From assembly GCA_016721465.1 (NCBI GenBank), contig JADKIA010000033.1:62001-126000 (forward strand): a DNA stretch of 64,000 nt. Reading direction: 5' to 3'. Both the position numbers and the translations under genes were made by a program. The notes beneath the pieces are model-generated. The model worked only from the letters and a program-made list of their open reading frames with translations. It ran no database searches and had not been told where the DNA came from. Position 1 is the stretch's first letter, and every line of letters starts with the position of its first letter. The stretch is from Ideonella sp. Its GTDB lineage: Bacteria > Pseudomonadota > Gammaproteobacteria > Burkholderiales > Burkholderiaceae_C. This document shows positions 27,602 through 37,650 of this stretch, one piece after another.

Positions 27602-28597
27602 TCAATCCATCTTGGCACCCGAGGCCTTCACCACCTCGGCCCAGCGCTTGACCTCGCTGCCGACGAACTTGCCGAAGTCGGCGCCCCACAGGTTGGGCGG
27701 GTTGGCGCCCAGCTTGGCCCAGGCAGATTTCAGTTCGTCGGAGTTCAGGGCCTTCTTCATCTCGCCGGCCATCTGGTCCACCACGGCTTGCGGCGTGCCC
27801 TTGGGCGCCCACAGCCCGTACCAGGTGGCCACCTGGTAGTTGGGGCCACCGGCCTCCAGCACGGTGGGGACATCGGGGAAGCCCGGCGCGCGCTGGTTGG
27901 AGCCCACGGCCAGCGCCTTGATGCGGCCACCATTGATGTGCGTGGCGGACGAGCCCAGGCCGTCGAACACCATGTCCACCTGCCCGGCCATCAGATCCTG
28001 CAATGCCGGGCCCGCGCCGCGATAAGGGATGTGGGTGATGAAGGTCTTGGTCTGCAGCTTGAACAACTCACCCGCCAGGTGGTGCGAGGTCCCGTTGCCG
28101 GCCGAGCCGTAATTGAGCTTGCCGGGGTTCTTGCGCAGGAATTCGAGCAGGCCCTTGAGGTCGGTCACCGGCACGCGCCCCGGGTGCACGACGATGACCT
28201 GAGGCACGCTGGAGATCAGGCCGACGGGCACGAAATCGGTCTCGATCTGGTAGTCCAGCTTGGGGTACATCGCGGGGGCGATCGCGTGGTGCACCGCACC
28301 CATGAAGAAGGTGTAGCCATCGGCCGGCGCGCGCGCCGCGATGCCCGCGCCCAGCGTGCCGCCGGCACCACCCTTGTTGTCGATGACGAACTGCTTGCCG
28401 ACGTTCTTGGCCATCAGCGCGAACAAGGGCCGCGCGAAGGCGTCGGTGCCGCCGCCCGGTGGGAAGGGCACCACGATCGTGACCGGCTTGGCTGGCCACG
28501 ACTGCGCCGCGGCCCAGGGGGATGCCAGCAGGGGGGCCAGGGCCACCAGGCCCAGCAGGTGGCGCCGGGCTGGCGTCGAGCGTCGCGTCGAGGGCAT
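27602..28597 (-). CDS. Bug-family tripartite tricarboxylate transporter receptor
   Basis: A 331-residue periplasmic protein with a twin-Arg-containing leader (TPARRHLLGLVALAPLLA) cleaved near AAAQ. It has the Bug family pattern: KPVTIVVPFPPGGGTD at the first lobe, NKGGAGGTLG, YGSAGNGTSHHLAGE and PYRGAGPALQDLMAGQVD. These receptors are greatly expanded in Burkholderiales and bind organic acids. It lies directly upstream of the CoA ligase, consistent with uptake and activation of a dicarboxylate. No TctA/TctB membrane genes are near. Confidence 0.88.
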   Translation of the reverse strand: MPSTRRSTPARRHLLGLVALAPLLASPWAAAQSWPAKPVTIVVPFPPGGGTDAFARPLFALMAKNVGKQFVIDNKGGAGGTLGAGIAARAPADGYTFFMGAVHHAIAPAMYPKLDYQIETDFVPVGLISSVPQVIVVHPGRVPVTDLKGLLEFLRKNPGKLNYGSAGNGTSHHLAGELFKLQTKTFITHIPYRGAGPALQDLMAGQVDMVFDGLGSSATHINGGRIKALAVGSNQRAPGFPDVPTVLEAGGPNYQVATWYGLWAPKGTPQAVVDQMAGEMKKALNSDELKSAWAKLGANPPNLWGADFGKFVGSEVKRWAEVVKASGAKMD

Positions 28598-28846
28598 GGG
28601 TGGGTCTCCGTTGAGGGATGCTTGCAGCGGTTGAGGGCCATCGCGCAGCCTGGCGCGCAGCGCGTCAGCCATGGCGGGACGCAGGTCGTGGCGCAGGGGC
28701 CTGGATCGTCATGCGGCCCAATGTAGCGCCGGGAGCGCGGCGGCGCATCGGGCGTGTCCCGCATGGGTCTGGTGGCGTCCCGTCGATCGGCGAGGGCGCG
28801 CGCCGAGCGCGGATGCCCGCAGCGGTGGGCGCCCTTGCGGACCGGA

Positions 28847-29671
28847 TCAGCGCCCCAGCCGCTTGCAGATCTCCAGCGTCAGCCCCGACTGGTTGAGCGC
28901 GTAGAAATGGATGCCCGGCGCGCCACCGGCGATCAGGCGCTCGCACAGCCGCGCCACCACCTCGATGCCGAAGGCGCGGATCGAGGCCGCGTCGTCCATG
29001 TAGCCTTCCATCTTCAAGGCCACCCAGCGCGGGATCTCGATGCCATCGCGCGCCGCGAACTGCGCCACGCGGGCGTAGTTCTGGATCGGCATGATGCCCG
29101 GCACGATGGGCACGTCCACCCCCAGCGCGCGCACCTCGTCGACGAAATGGAAGTAGGCGTCGGGGTTGAAGAAGAACTGCGTGATGGCCGAGTTGGCGCC
29201 GGCCTTGACCTTGTCGGCGAAGTGCTGCAGGTCACGCCGGGCGTAGCGCTGCTCGGGGTGGTACTCCGGATAGGCGGCCACCTCGATGTGCCAGTCGTTG
29301 CCCTGGGTCTCGCGGATGAAGCGGATCAGGTCGGCGGCGAAACGGAACTCGCCGGCCACGGCGGTGCCGCTGGGCAGATCGCCGCGCAGCGCCACCAGTC
29401 GGTGGATGCCCTGGGCGCGGTAGGTGCCCAGGGTCTCGGCGATGCCTGCATGCGTGGCACCCACGCAAGACAGGTGCGGTGCGGCCTCGAAGCCGGCCGC
29501 AGCGATGTCTTGCACCGTGGCCAGCGTCTTCTCGCGGGTGGCGCCGCCCGCGCCGTAGGTGACGCTGAAGAACTCGGGCTTCAACACCGCGAGCTCCTGC
29601 ACCACCGCCTTGAGCTTCTCGCTTCCCACCGGCGTGTTCGGCGGGAAGAACTCGATGCTGATGGGGGTCAT
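28847..29671 (-). CDS. metF: Methylenetetrahydrofolate reductase
   Basis: A 274-residue flavoenzyme that reduces 5,10-methylene-THF to 5-methyl-THF for methionine synthesis. It shows ISIEFFPPNTP at the N-terminus (catalytic Glu), FFSVTYGAGGATRE, LVALRGDLP and GANSAITQFFFNPDAYF. It is shorter than the E. coli enzyme by about 20 residues but complete. It lies 131 bp downstream of ahcY on the same strand, so the SAH-sensing riboswitch ahead of ahcY may control both methyl-cycle genes. Confidence 0.95.
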   Translation of the reverse strand: MTPISIEFFPPNTPVGSEKLKAVVQELAVLKPEFFSVTYGAGGATREKTLATVQDIAAAGFEAAPHLSCVGATHAGIAETLGTYRAQGIHRLVALRGDLPSGTAVAGEFRFAADLIRFIRETQGNDWHIEVAAYPEYHPEQRYARRDLQHFADKVKAGANSAITQFFFNPDAYFHFVDEVRALGVDVPIVPGIMPIQNYARVAQFAARDGIEIPRWVALKMEGYMDDAASIRAFGIEVVARLCERLIAGGAPGIHFYALNQSGLTLEICKRLGR

Positions 29672-29703
29672 GTCTGCCCCTCGTCGAACGCGTACGTTCG
29701 CCG

Positions 29704-29719
29704 ATCCCCCGAGGGGGAT
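29704..29719. repeat. Short palindrome in the ahcY-metF gap
   Basis: ATCCCCC-GA-GGGGGAT, a 7-bp perfect stem, sits in the 131-bp gap between ahcY and metF. It may be an RNA processing or pausing hairpin. The rest of the gap shows no open frame. Confidence 0.5.
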
Positions 29720-29802
29720 GCGGGCCGGTCTGCGGCTGGCGCAGGCCGGGGAGCGGCCCGGCGCTCGGCCCGCCCCGCGTGTTCAAAGCCGCTGCGCATG
29801 GA

Positions 29803-31236
<1,434 letters not shown>

Positions 31237-31300
31237 GGGTGCCAAGGCTCCTTTGAGAATGGAACCCGCAGCGCGGCCGTGGAGCGAACAAGCAGCGGAC

Positions 31301-31337
31301 AAAAAAAAGCCCACCCACGACGTGACTGCGGGTGAGC
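31301..31337 (-). terminator. Attenuator terminator of the SAH riboswitch
   Basis: Read on the minus strand, GCTCACCC pairs with GGGTGGGC around a 13-base loop and is followed at once by eight T residues, a classical intrinsic terminator. Its 5' arm is the 3' end of the riboswitch aptamer. SAH binding should therefore sequester that arm and let transcription reach ahcY. Confidence 0.85.
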
Positions 31338-31408
31338 GCGGTTGCAATTCAGATTTCCGAGCCTGGGGCCGCGATCGGCGTGATGGCGGGCCTTGCAACG
31401 CTCCTCGG
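31331..31408 (-). ncRNA. S-adenosylhomocysteine (SAH) riboswitch aptamer
   Basis: On the minus strand the leader reads CCGAGGAGCGTTGCAA, later CCCCAGGCTCGG, and ends GCAACCGCGCTCACC. These are the conserved blocks of the SAH riboswitch known upstream of ahcY in beta- and gammaproteobacteria. CCGAG pairs with CTCGG, and GAGCG with CGCTC with the flanking GTTGC/GCAAC. The 3' CGCTCACC block overlaps the terminator stem, giving an ON switch. It lies about 95 bp upstream of the ahcY start. Confidence 0.9.
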
Positions 31409-31489
31409 AACAGGGCCGAATGTTATCAGCTTGGCGATTCGGGATCCGCCGAACAGCGGACAGATCCCACGCCATCTCGGGGTTTTCGG

Positions 31490-32737
31490 TCAGCCCGCGC
31501 CGGTCGAGGCCAATTGGTCGTCCCCCACGCTCGACACCAGCGACGGGCGGCCGACGATCAAGGGGTCCACCGAGCCCACGATCGCCAGGTCGCGAGTGGT
31601 GTAGGGCATGCGGTGCAGCACATAGCGCATGGCGTTCAGGCGCGCGCGCTTCTTGCAGTCGCTCTTGATCACGGTCCACGGCGCGTCGGATGTGTCGCAG
31701 TGCAGGAACATCGCCTCCTTGGCGCGCGTGTAGTCGTCCCACTTGTCGAGCGAGGCCATGTCGATGGGGCTCAGCTTCCACTGCTTCAGCGGGTGCAGCT
31801 TGCGCTCCTTGAAACGGCGGCGCTGCTCGTCCTGGCTCACCGAGAACCAGAACTTGAACAGGTGCACGCCCGAGCGCACCAACTGGCGCTCGAACTCGGG
31901 TGTCTGGCGCAGGAACTCGTCGTATTCCTTTTCGCTGCAGAAACCCATCACGCGTTCGACACCCGAGCGGTTGTACCAGCTGCGGTCGAACATCACGATC
32001 TCACCTCGCGTGGGCAGGTGCTGGATGTAGCGCTGGAAGTACCACTGGCCGCGCTCGACCTCGCTGGGCTTTTCCAGCGCCACCACGCGCGCACCGCGAG
32101 GGTTCAGGTGTTCCATGAAGCGCTTGATGGCGCCGCCCTTGCCGGCCGCGTCCCGGCCCTCGAAGATCACCACCACGCGCGCACCGGTCTCCTTCACCCA
32201 GGCCTGCAGCTTGAGCAGTTCCACCTGCAGGCGGTACTTCTGCTTCTCGTAGGTCTTGCGCGAGAGCAGGTTCTTGTACGGATAGGCCCCTTCGCGCCAC
32301 TTGGCGCTGAGCTCGGCGTCGGGGTCGGTGCCCTTGTCGGGCATCGGTGGTTTGGCAAAGAGCGTCTTGCGCAGGGCCTTCACCTCGTCGGGTGAGGCGC
32401 CGGCCAGCAAGGTCTGCAACTGGCGAGCCGTGTCCTTGACCGGTGTGCCCGCGGCCGCATCGGCGGCCAACAGGTCGGACACCACGGACTCGTGCACGGT
32501 CGTGGCGGTACTGGCCCGACGCGAAGCGCGGTCCCTCGCCACGGTGGCGTCGGTCACGCGCGCCAGCGTGTCGCCGGCTTCGACGGGCCGGGCGCTTGGC
32601 CCGGCCGCTCGGCGGCGTGGCGTGGCGGGCTTGGCGGCCGCCTTGGCGACTGGCTTGGCGGCCGGCGCCTGCCGTGCTGCGGTCTTGGCGCTGCTGCTCT
32701 TGCTGCCGGGGCGGTTGGGGGTGCGTTGCTTCGCCAT
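31490..32737 (-). CDS. ppk2: Polyphosphate kinase 2 family protein
   Basis: A 415-residue protein. An Ala/Lys/Arg-rich, probably disordered N-terminal tail (about 1-90) precedes a PPK2 kinase domain with Walker A FEGRDAAGKGGAIKRF, EIVMFDRSWYNRSGVERVMG (Walker B and lid) and KFWFSVSQDEQRRRF. PPK2 enzymes use polyphosphate to phosphorylate nucleotides, or the reverse. Class cannot be set by eye. The ATG at 32737 begins MAKQRTPN. It is transcribed toward the ahcY leader from the same strand but is a separate unit. Confidence 0.9.
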   Translation of the reverse strand: MAKQRTPNRPGSKSSSAKTAARQAPAAKPVAKAAAKPATPRRRAAGPSARPVEAGDTLARVTDATVARDRASRRASTATTVHESVVSDLLAADAAAGTPVKDTARQLQTLLAGASPDEVKALRKTLFAKPPMPDKGTDPDAELSAKWREGAYPYKNLLSRKTYEKQKYRLQVELLKLQAWVKETGARVVVIFEGRDAAGKGGAIKRFMEHLNPRGARVVALEKPSEVERGQWYFQRYIQHLPTRGEIVMFDRSWYNRSGVERVMGFCSEKEYDEFLRQTPEFERQLVRSGVHLFKFWFSVSQDEQRRRFKERKLHPLKQWKLSPIDMASLDKWDDYTRAKEAMFLHCDTSDAPWTVIKSDCKKRARLNAMRYVLHRMPYTTRDLAIVGSVDPLIVGRPSLVSSVGDDQLASTGAG

Positions 32738-32929
32738 CGTGACCTCGTTCTGCGACTTGACAAAAGATCGGATCATGCGCCCTTGGCACGCCCGGTTGTT
32801 GAGGCAGGTCAACGGCAAGTTGGGCAAGAGGCTCGACGGTCATGCCTGCGTCACGAGAGCATGGCACAGCGCCGAGCATGCAGAATCCGCCGGCGCCCCG
32901 CCAGCCGTACGTTACCCGCCAACCGCACC

Positions 32930-33742
32930 ATGCCCCAACCCGTTGCCCGAATCGCCGCGCGCCCCTTGGACGATCTGCCCGATGCCGCGCTGGCGGATGT
33001 CGCCGGCGTGCTCACCGACATCGACGACACGCTCACGCGCGATGGCGCCATCGAGCCCGCGGCCCTGGACGCCTTGCAGCGATTGCACGCGGCCGGCCTG
33101 CCGGTGATCGCCATCACCGGCCGCCCGATGGGCTGGAGCGAGCCCTTTGCCCGCGCCTGGCCGGTGGCCGCCATCGTGGCCGAGAACGGCGCGGTGGCCC
33201 TGTTTCGCGATGGCGCGGGCCTGACCACGGAATATTCGCAGGACGGGCCCACCCGCAGCCGCAACGCCAGGCGCCTGCGCGAGGTGACGACACGACTGTT
33301 GCGTGAAGTGCCGGGCATCGCCATGGCGCAGGACAGCGCCGGGCGGGTCACCGACATCGCCGTGGACCACAGCGAGTTCGCCCACCTCGGCCCGGCGGGC
33401 ATGGCCCAGGTCGTGGCGCTGATGCGGGCCGAGGGCATGGTGGCCACGGTGAGCTCGATCCACATCAACGGCTGGTTCGGCGAGCACGACAAGTGGAGCG
33501 GAGCGCGCTGGATCGTCAGGCGCCTGCTGGGCCGTGATCTGGACGCTGAAGTGTCGCGTTGGGTCTACGTGGGCGACTCCACCAACGACCAGCTGATGTT
33601 CCGTCACTTCCCGCTCAGCGTGGGCGTGGCCAACCTGATGCGCTTTGCCGGCCAACTGAGCGACTGGCCCGCCTACATCACGCCCGGCGAGCGCGGCACC
33701 GGGTTTGCGCAGGTGGCCGATCGGGTGCTCGCGGCGCGTTGA
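32930..33742 (+). CDS. HAD-superfamily hydrolase, subfamily IIB
   Basis: A 270-residue phosphatase-like protein with motif I DIDDTLT (nucleophile Asp), motif II AITGRP, a C2-type cap domain, motif III Lys in the DKWSG region and motif IV YVGDSTNDQLMF. It resembles sugar-phosphate phosphatases of the Cof/mannosyl-3-phosphoglycerate group. The substrate is not evident. It is divergent from ppk2 and ends 12 bp before the stop of a convergent YcaQ-like gene. Confidence 0.85.
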   Translation: MPQPVARIAARPLDDLPDAALADVAGVLTDIDDTLTRDGAIEPAALDALQRLHAAGLPVIAITGRPMGWSEPFARAWPVAAIVAENGAVALFRDGAGLTTEYSQDGPTRSRNARRLREVTTRLLREVPGIAMAQDSAGRVTDIAVDHSEFAHLGPAGMAQVVALMRAEGMVATVSSIHINGWFGEHDKWSGARWIVRRLLGRDLDAEVSRWVYVGDSTNDQLMFRHFPLSVGVANLMRFAGQLSDWPAYITPGERGTGFAQVADRVLAAR

Positions 33743-33754
33743 GCGCGGCCTGCG

Positions 33755-34834
33755 TCAATCCAGCCCGAGAAAGCGGTTCATCCGGTTCAGCTCGTCGTCC
33801 ACCGCCGCGCTGAAGGTGCCTTCGGCGGGTCGGCCGTTGACGAAGCCGATTTCCGGGCACAGCTGGCCGTCACGCACCGACACGTTGGCCCAGCCGATGA
33901 CCTGGTCGCCCCACAGCAAGGGCAGTGCGTAGTAGCCGCGCACGCGCTTCGGGGCCGGGGTGTAGGCCTCGAAGCGGTAAGCCCAGCCCCACAGGCGTTC
34001 GAAGCGTCGGCGGTCCCAGACGATGGGGTCGAACGGGGCGAGCAGGCGCACCCGCTCATCGGGTGCGTGGCGGCGCGAGGCCGGGTTCTCGTCCTCGGGC
34101 CAGTACCAGCGCCAACCACCGATCTCAGCGGATGCATGGCGCCGCTTGGCGCGCGCCAGCGCGTCCTTGCGCAGCGTCTCCCACTGCGGCGCGCCACCCC
34201 GCAGGTGGCTGATCAGCTCGCTCAGCGACGCGGCGGGCAGCGGCGCGTATTTGCGCACGATCACGTCCACCAGCGCGTCCATCGCGGCGTGCGGGTCGAC
34301 CGGCTCCTGCGTGGGCTCGCGCGGCGCGTACAGGCGTACGCCGCTGGCGCGCCCGGCGATGCGCACCAGGCCGCGGTAGTGCATGTCGTCGAGCAACTGC
34401 GTGCTGGCGTTGGACGAGCCGCCGAACCAGTTGCGTGCCTTGCCGTGCGCGAACTCGGCGTCCACCTCGCGCGGGTGCACCACGCCGCGCTCGCGCACGA
34501 AGGCCAGCACCTCGTGCGCCTGCGCCCAGCGCGCCTTGGGCCAGGCGGTGCGCGGCGTGCGCGGGTGCATCAGCGCGTGGGTGGCGCGGGGCAGGAAGCC
34601 GTAGTTGACGAAGAAGTCCTCCTCCACCGCCAGCTTGGGGTAGCGCTGCTCCAGATCTCCGGCGCGGTAGTCCTTGACGCGGTGGCGCAGCGTGAGGTCC
34701 TGCGCCCGGGCCGGCGCGCGGATGGGGTCGGCCTGCACGAAACCCAGTCGCGCTATGGCGCGGGGCAGGGTGGTGGGCGTGAACAGGGTGCGCGCCACGG
34801 CATGGCGGCGCAGGGCATCGAGCGTGATCGGCAT
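33755..34834 (-). CDS. YcaQ-like winged-helix DNA glycosylase family protein (DUF1006)
   Basis: A 359-residue protein matching the HTH_42/YcaQ-AlkX family: GFVQADPIRAPARAQDLTLRHRV near the N-terminus contains the catalytic-type QADP segment, followed by three winged-helix units and a C-terminal Trp-rich sheet (YYALPLLWGDQVIGWANV). E. coli YcaQ unhooks interstrand DNA crosslinks. Whether this homologue acts on crosslinks is an inference from family. The ATG at 34834 is preferred to an upstream start that adds an Arg-rich stretch without conservation. Confidence 0.8.
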   Translation of the reverse strand: MPITLDALRRHAVARTLFTPTTLPRAIARLGFVQADPIRAPARAQDLTLRHRVKDYRAGDLEQRYPKLAVEEDFFVNYGFLPRATHALMHPRTPRTAWPKARWAQAHEVLAFVRERGVVHPREVDAEFAHGKARNWFGGSSNASTQLLDDMHYRGLVRIAGRASGVRLYAPREPTQEPVDPHAAMDALVDVIVRKYAPLPAASLSELISHLRGGAPQWETLRKDALARAKRRHASAEIGGWRWYWPEDENPASRRHAPDERVRLLAPFDPIVWDRRRFERLWGWAYRFEAYTPAPKRVRGYYALPLLWGDQVIGWANVSVRDGQLCPEIGFVNGRPAEGTFSAAVDDELNRMNRFLGLD

Positions 34835-34887
34835 GTCGCCATCATGCCGGGTTCGCGCCGGGTCCGGTGCGACGGCTCGCGGCCCCG

Positions 34888-35619
34888 TCACCCGCCGCGG
34901 GTCACCTTCATCGACTGCAGCAGCTCATGAACATCGTGCGTCATCAGGGCCAGGAAGGCGGCCAGCACCAGATAGATCAGGCCGTACTCCCACTTCTTGG
35001 CGGTGGGCACGGCATAGTAGGTCTGCGCCTCTTCGCTGTCCTTGCGGAACTTGATGGCCTTCCACACCTGTGGCGCGGCCATCAGCGCAATGATCAGCAG
35101 CATGGGGCTGGGCCGGTACAGGAACAGCGCGCCGAGGACGGGCACGCCCAGCAGCCAGATGCGCGGGCTCAGCACGGCGGTGATGCGGCCGCCGTCCAGT
35201 GGCGAGAGCGGGATCAGGTTGAACAGGTTCAGGAAGAAGCCCGAGTACGACACCGCCAGCAGCCAGGGGATGTCCCAGCTGCGTGCCAGCCAGTACACGC
35301 CCAGCGCGCCCACCGAGCCCAGCAGCGGCCCGCCCAGGCCGACGAAGGCCTCGGTCTCCGCATCGTGGGGCAGGTCCTTCAGCTCGATCCAGGCGCCCAG
35401 GAAGGGGATGAAGGTCATCGGCCCCACCGACAGCCCGCGCTGGCGCGCGGCAATGTAGTGGCCCCATTCGTGCACGAACAGCAGGCCGACGAAGCCGACG
35501 GCATAGCGCCAACCGTAGATGAACGCATACAGCACCACCGAGATCAGCATGGTGCCACCGGTGGTGAACAGCTTGCCGAGCTTGGCCCCGGACAACAACA
35601 GCAACAGCAGTTTCAGCAT
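34888..35619 (-). CDS. Site-2-protease family membrane metalloprotease (M50)
   Basis: A 243-residue polytopic membrane protein with the zinc motif HEWGH (about residues 50-54) in a transmembrane helix and the second-site motif NLIPLSPLDGGR (about 135-146). The PDZ domain of RseP is absent, so it belongs to the short S2P group. It lies 10 bp after the DUF2167 gene on the same strand, and the two are probably one operon acting in the inner membrane. The substrate is unknown. Confidence 0.88.
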   Translation of the reverse strand: MLKLLLLLLSGAKLGKLFTTGGTMLISVVLYAFIYGWRYAVGFVGLLFVHEWGHYIAARQRGLSVGPMTFIPFLGAWIELKDLPHDAETEAFVGLGGPLLGSVGALGVYWLARSWDIPWLLAVSYSGFFLNLFNLIPLSPLDGGRITAVLSPRIWLLGVPVLGALFLYRPSPMLLIIALMAAPQVWKAIKFRKDSEEAQTYYAVPTAKKWEYGLIYLVLAAFLALMTHDVHELLQSMKVTRGG

Positions 35620-35629
35620 GACCGGATTC

Positions 35630-36577
35630 TCAGGCCGATGGCGCGTCGGGCTTCTTGCGCTTGAAGATCTTCAGCGCGCCGCCACCCAGCAGCGCCAGGC
35701 CGATCAGGATCACCTTGGCGAACTTGGCAAACAAACCCAGTGCCAAGGCGATCAGGCCCAGCTTCTTGGCGGCCACGCCCACCACCAGCGCGGCCAGGCC
35801 GTACTCGGCCACGTGGTCGGTCTTGGCGTCGAAGTCCGCATAGCGTTTGCCCTCGTTGTAGTCCAGCGCGGACAGCAGCGCCAACGCGGCGGGCTTGTGG
35901 CTTGGCAAAGCGCGCAGCTCGGTGACCAGGTTCATGCTGAAGTAGCCTTCGCGGCCCAGCGCGTAGGTGTTGTAGTTGACGCCCTGCGGCGCATCGGCCG
36001 GCGCCCCCTTCTCGCGCGAGGACATGGCCCAGGCCAGGCGGTGCGTGGCGGCATCGTAGGCGGGCTTTTCGGCCCAGCCCAGCACCTCGATGGGCTTGAC
36101 GCCCATCTTCACGCGTTGCTCGTTGGAGGCTTCCGTGCCGTCCTGGTAGCTCTTCAGCAACTCGTCGACCTTCCAGTCGCGTGCATCGTCGTCCTTCACG
36201 AAGCCAGACGATTCGTAGCGCACGGTCATGAACCAGTCGGCCTCGCCCTTGGGAACGATCAGGCCTTGCAGGCGGGTGTCCGTGCCCGGGTTGCCCATGG
36301 CATTGAGCAGCTTGCCGGCCTGGGGCTGCGGCACGAAGGAGCGTCCGGCGGGCAGGTGCAGGATCGCCTGGCCGGCCAGTTCGATGTCGGCAGGGCCGGT
36401 GCGCGCCACGCGCTCCGCGTCGACGATGGCCTGCTGCACCGGGCTGGCCCCGGCCACTGTCGGTGGCGCCGGCGGCGCGTCCACGGCGGGTGCTGCCATC
36501 GGCACGGCCATCAGGGCGATCAGCGTCGCGGCCCGGCCCGTCCGCCATGCACGCCTCGTGCCTGGGTGTGGCGTCAT
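35630..36577 (-). CDS. DUF2167 membrane-anchored protein
   Basis: A 315-residue exported protein: signal peptide (about 1-32), a periplasmic DUF2167 domain with YESSGFVKDDDARDWKVDELL and GWAEKPAYDAATHRLAWAM, then a C-terminal hydrophobic segment (about 270-305) ending in a KRKK cluster that would anchor it with the tail in the cytoplasm. The ATG at 36577 has a GGAGGG Shine-Dalgarno. It probably works with the S2P-type protease encoded next; its function is not known. Confidence 0.82.
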   Translation of the reverse strand: MTPHPGTRRAWRTGRAATLIALMAVPMAAPAVDAPPAPPTVAGASPVQQAIVDAERVARTGPADIELAGQAILHLPAGRSFVPQPQAGKLLNAMGNPGTDTRLQGLIVPKGEADWFMTVRYESSGFVKDDDARDWKVDELLKSYQDGTEASNEQRVKMGVKPIEVLGWAEKPAYDAATHRLAWAMSSREKGAPADAPQGVNYNTYALGREGYFSMNLVTELRALPSHKPAALALLSALDYNEGKRYADFDAKTDHVAEYGLAALVVGVAAKKLGLIALALGLFAKFAKVILIGLALLGGGALKIFKRKKPDAPSA

Positions 36578-36678
36578 CGATCCCTCCCTGGGATGCAGAT
36601 TGGTGTGGCGGCGATTCTCGCCGCATCGGGTGGCCTCCCGCCGACCGCGCCGCCGATCGCTCGGCCACAATCCCGCGC

Positions 36679-37632
36679 ATGCCCGACCCCACCCGCGCGG
36701 CCGCCTCGCATCCGGCCCTGGCCGGCCTGACCGTGCTCGAACGCGGCTGGCTGTCGTCGAACAACACCATCATCCACGGCGCAGAGGGCGAGCCCGGCGC
36801 GGTGCTGGTCGACACCAGCCACATCAACCACGCGCAGCAGACCGTTGCCCTGTTGCGTCACGCGCTGCGCGGCGAGCGTCTGGACCGCGTGCTCAACACC
36901 CATCTGCACTCGGACCACTGCGGCGGCAATTCGGCGGTGCATCGCGCCTTCGACGCGCCGGTGTTGGTGCCGCCCGGCCAGGCAGCGGCGGTGGTGGATT
37001 GGGAATCGGGCCGGCTCACGCACGACACCACGGGTCAGCGCTGCGAGCGTTTCGAGATCGCCGGCACGCTGCCGCCGGGCACCGAGTTCGTGGCCGGCGC
37101 GCGGCACTGGCAGGTGCTGGCGGCGCCGGGCCATGACCCGCATTCGGTGATGCTGTTCGACCGCACGCAGGGTGTGCTGATCTCCGCCGACGCACTCTGG
37201 GAACATGGCTTCGGCCTGGTGTTCCCGGAGATCGAAGGCGAACCGGGCTTCGATGACGTCGGCCGCGTGCTCGACGCGATCGAGCGCTTGCCGGTGCGCG
37301 TGGTGGTGCCTGGGCACGGCGCGCCGTTCAGCGACGTGGCGGCGGCGTTGGCGCGGTCGCGCTCGCGTCTGCAGGGCTTTCAGCGCGAGCCCGCGCGCCA
37401 CGCCCGCCATGCACTGAAGGTGCTGCTCAAGTACCACCTGATGGAGGAGCGACGGCAGCCGCTGGACCAACTGCTGCAATGGGCGGTGGGCACGCCGATG
37501 CTGGCTGAGCTGTGGCGGCGCTTCGGGGCCGGGCAGGGCGGGTCTCCCGAAGCCTGGTGTGAGCGCGCGGTGCGGGACCTGGTGGCGTCTGGCGCACTGT
37601 CGTTGACCAACGGCGTGGTTGGCGACGGCTGA
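36679..37632 (+). CDS. Metallo-beta-lactamase fold hydrolase
   Basis: A 317-residue protein with the MBL zinc motif NTHLHSDHCGG (about 74-84), downstream ligands in APGHDPHSVM and ADALWEHG, and PGHGAPF. A C-terminal helical domain of about 80 residues follows. The layout resembles MBL enzymes of the glyoxalase II/lactonase type; the substrate is unknown. It is divergent from DUF2167 and convergent with the diguanylate cyclase gene. Confidence 0.85.
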   Translation: MPDPTRAAASHPALAGLTVLERGWLSSNNTIIHGAEGEPGAVLVDTSHINHAQQTVALLRHALRGERLDRVLNTHLHSDHCGGNSAVHRAFDAPVLVPPGQAAAVVDWESGRLTHDTTGQRCERFEIAGTLPPGTEFVAGARHWQVLAAPGHDPHSVMLFDRTQGVLISADALWEHGFGLVFPEIEGEPGFDDVGRVLDAIERLPVRVVVPGHGAPFSDVAAALARSRSRLQGFQREPARHARHALKVLLKYHLMEERRQPLDQLLQWAVGTPMLAELWRRFGAGQGGSPEAWCERAVRDLVASGALSLTNGVVGDG

Positions 37633-37650
37633 GCGCCCCAAGGACGCGAC

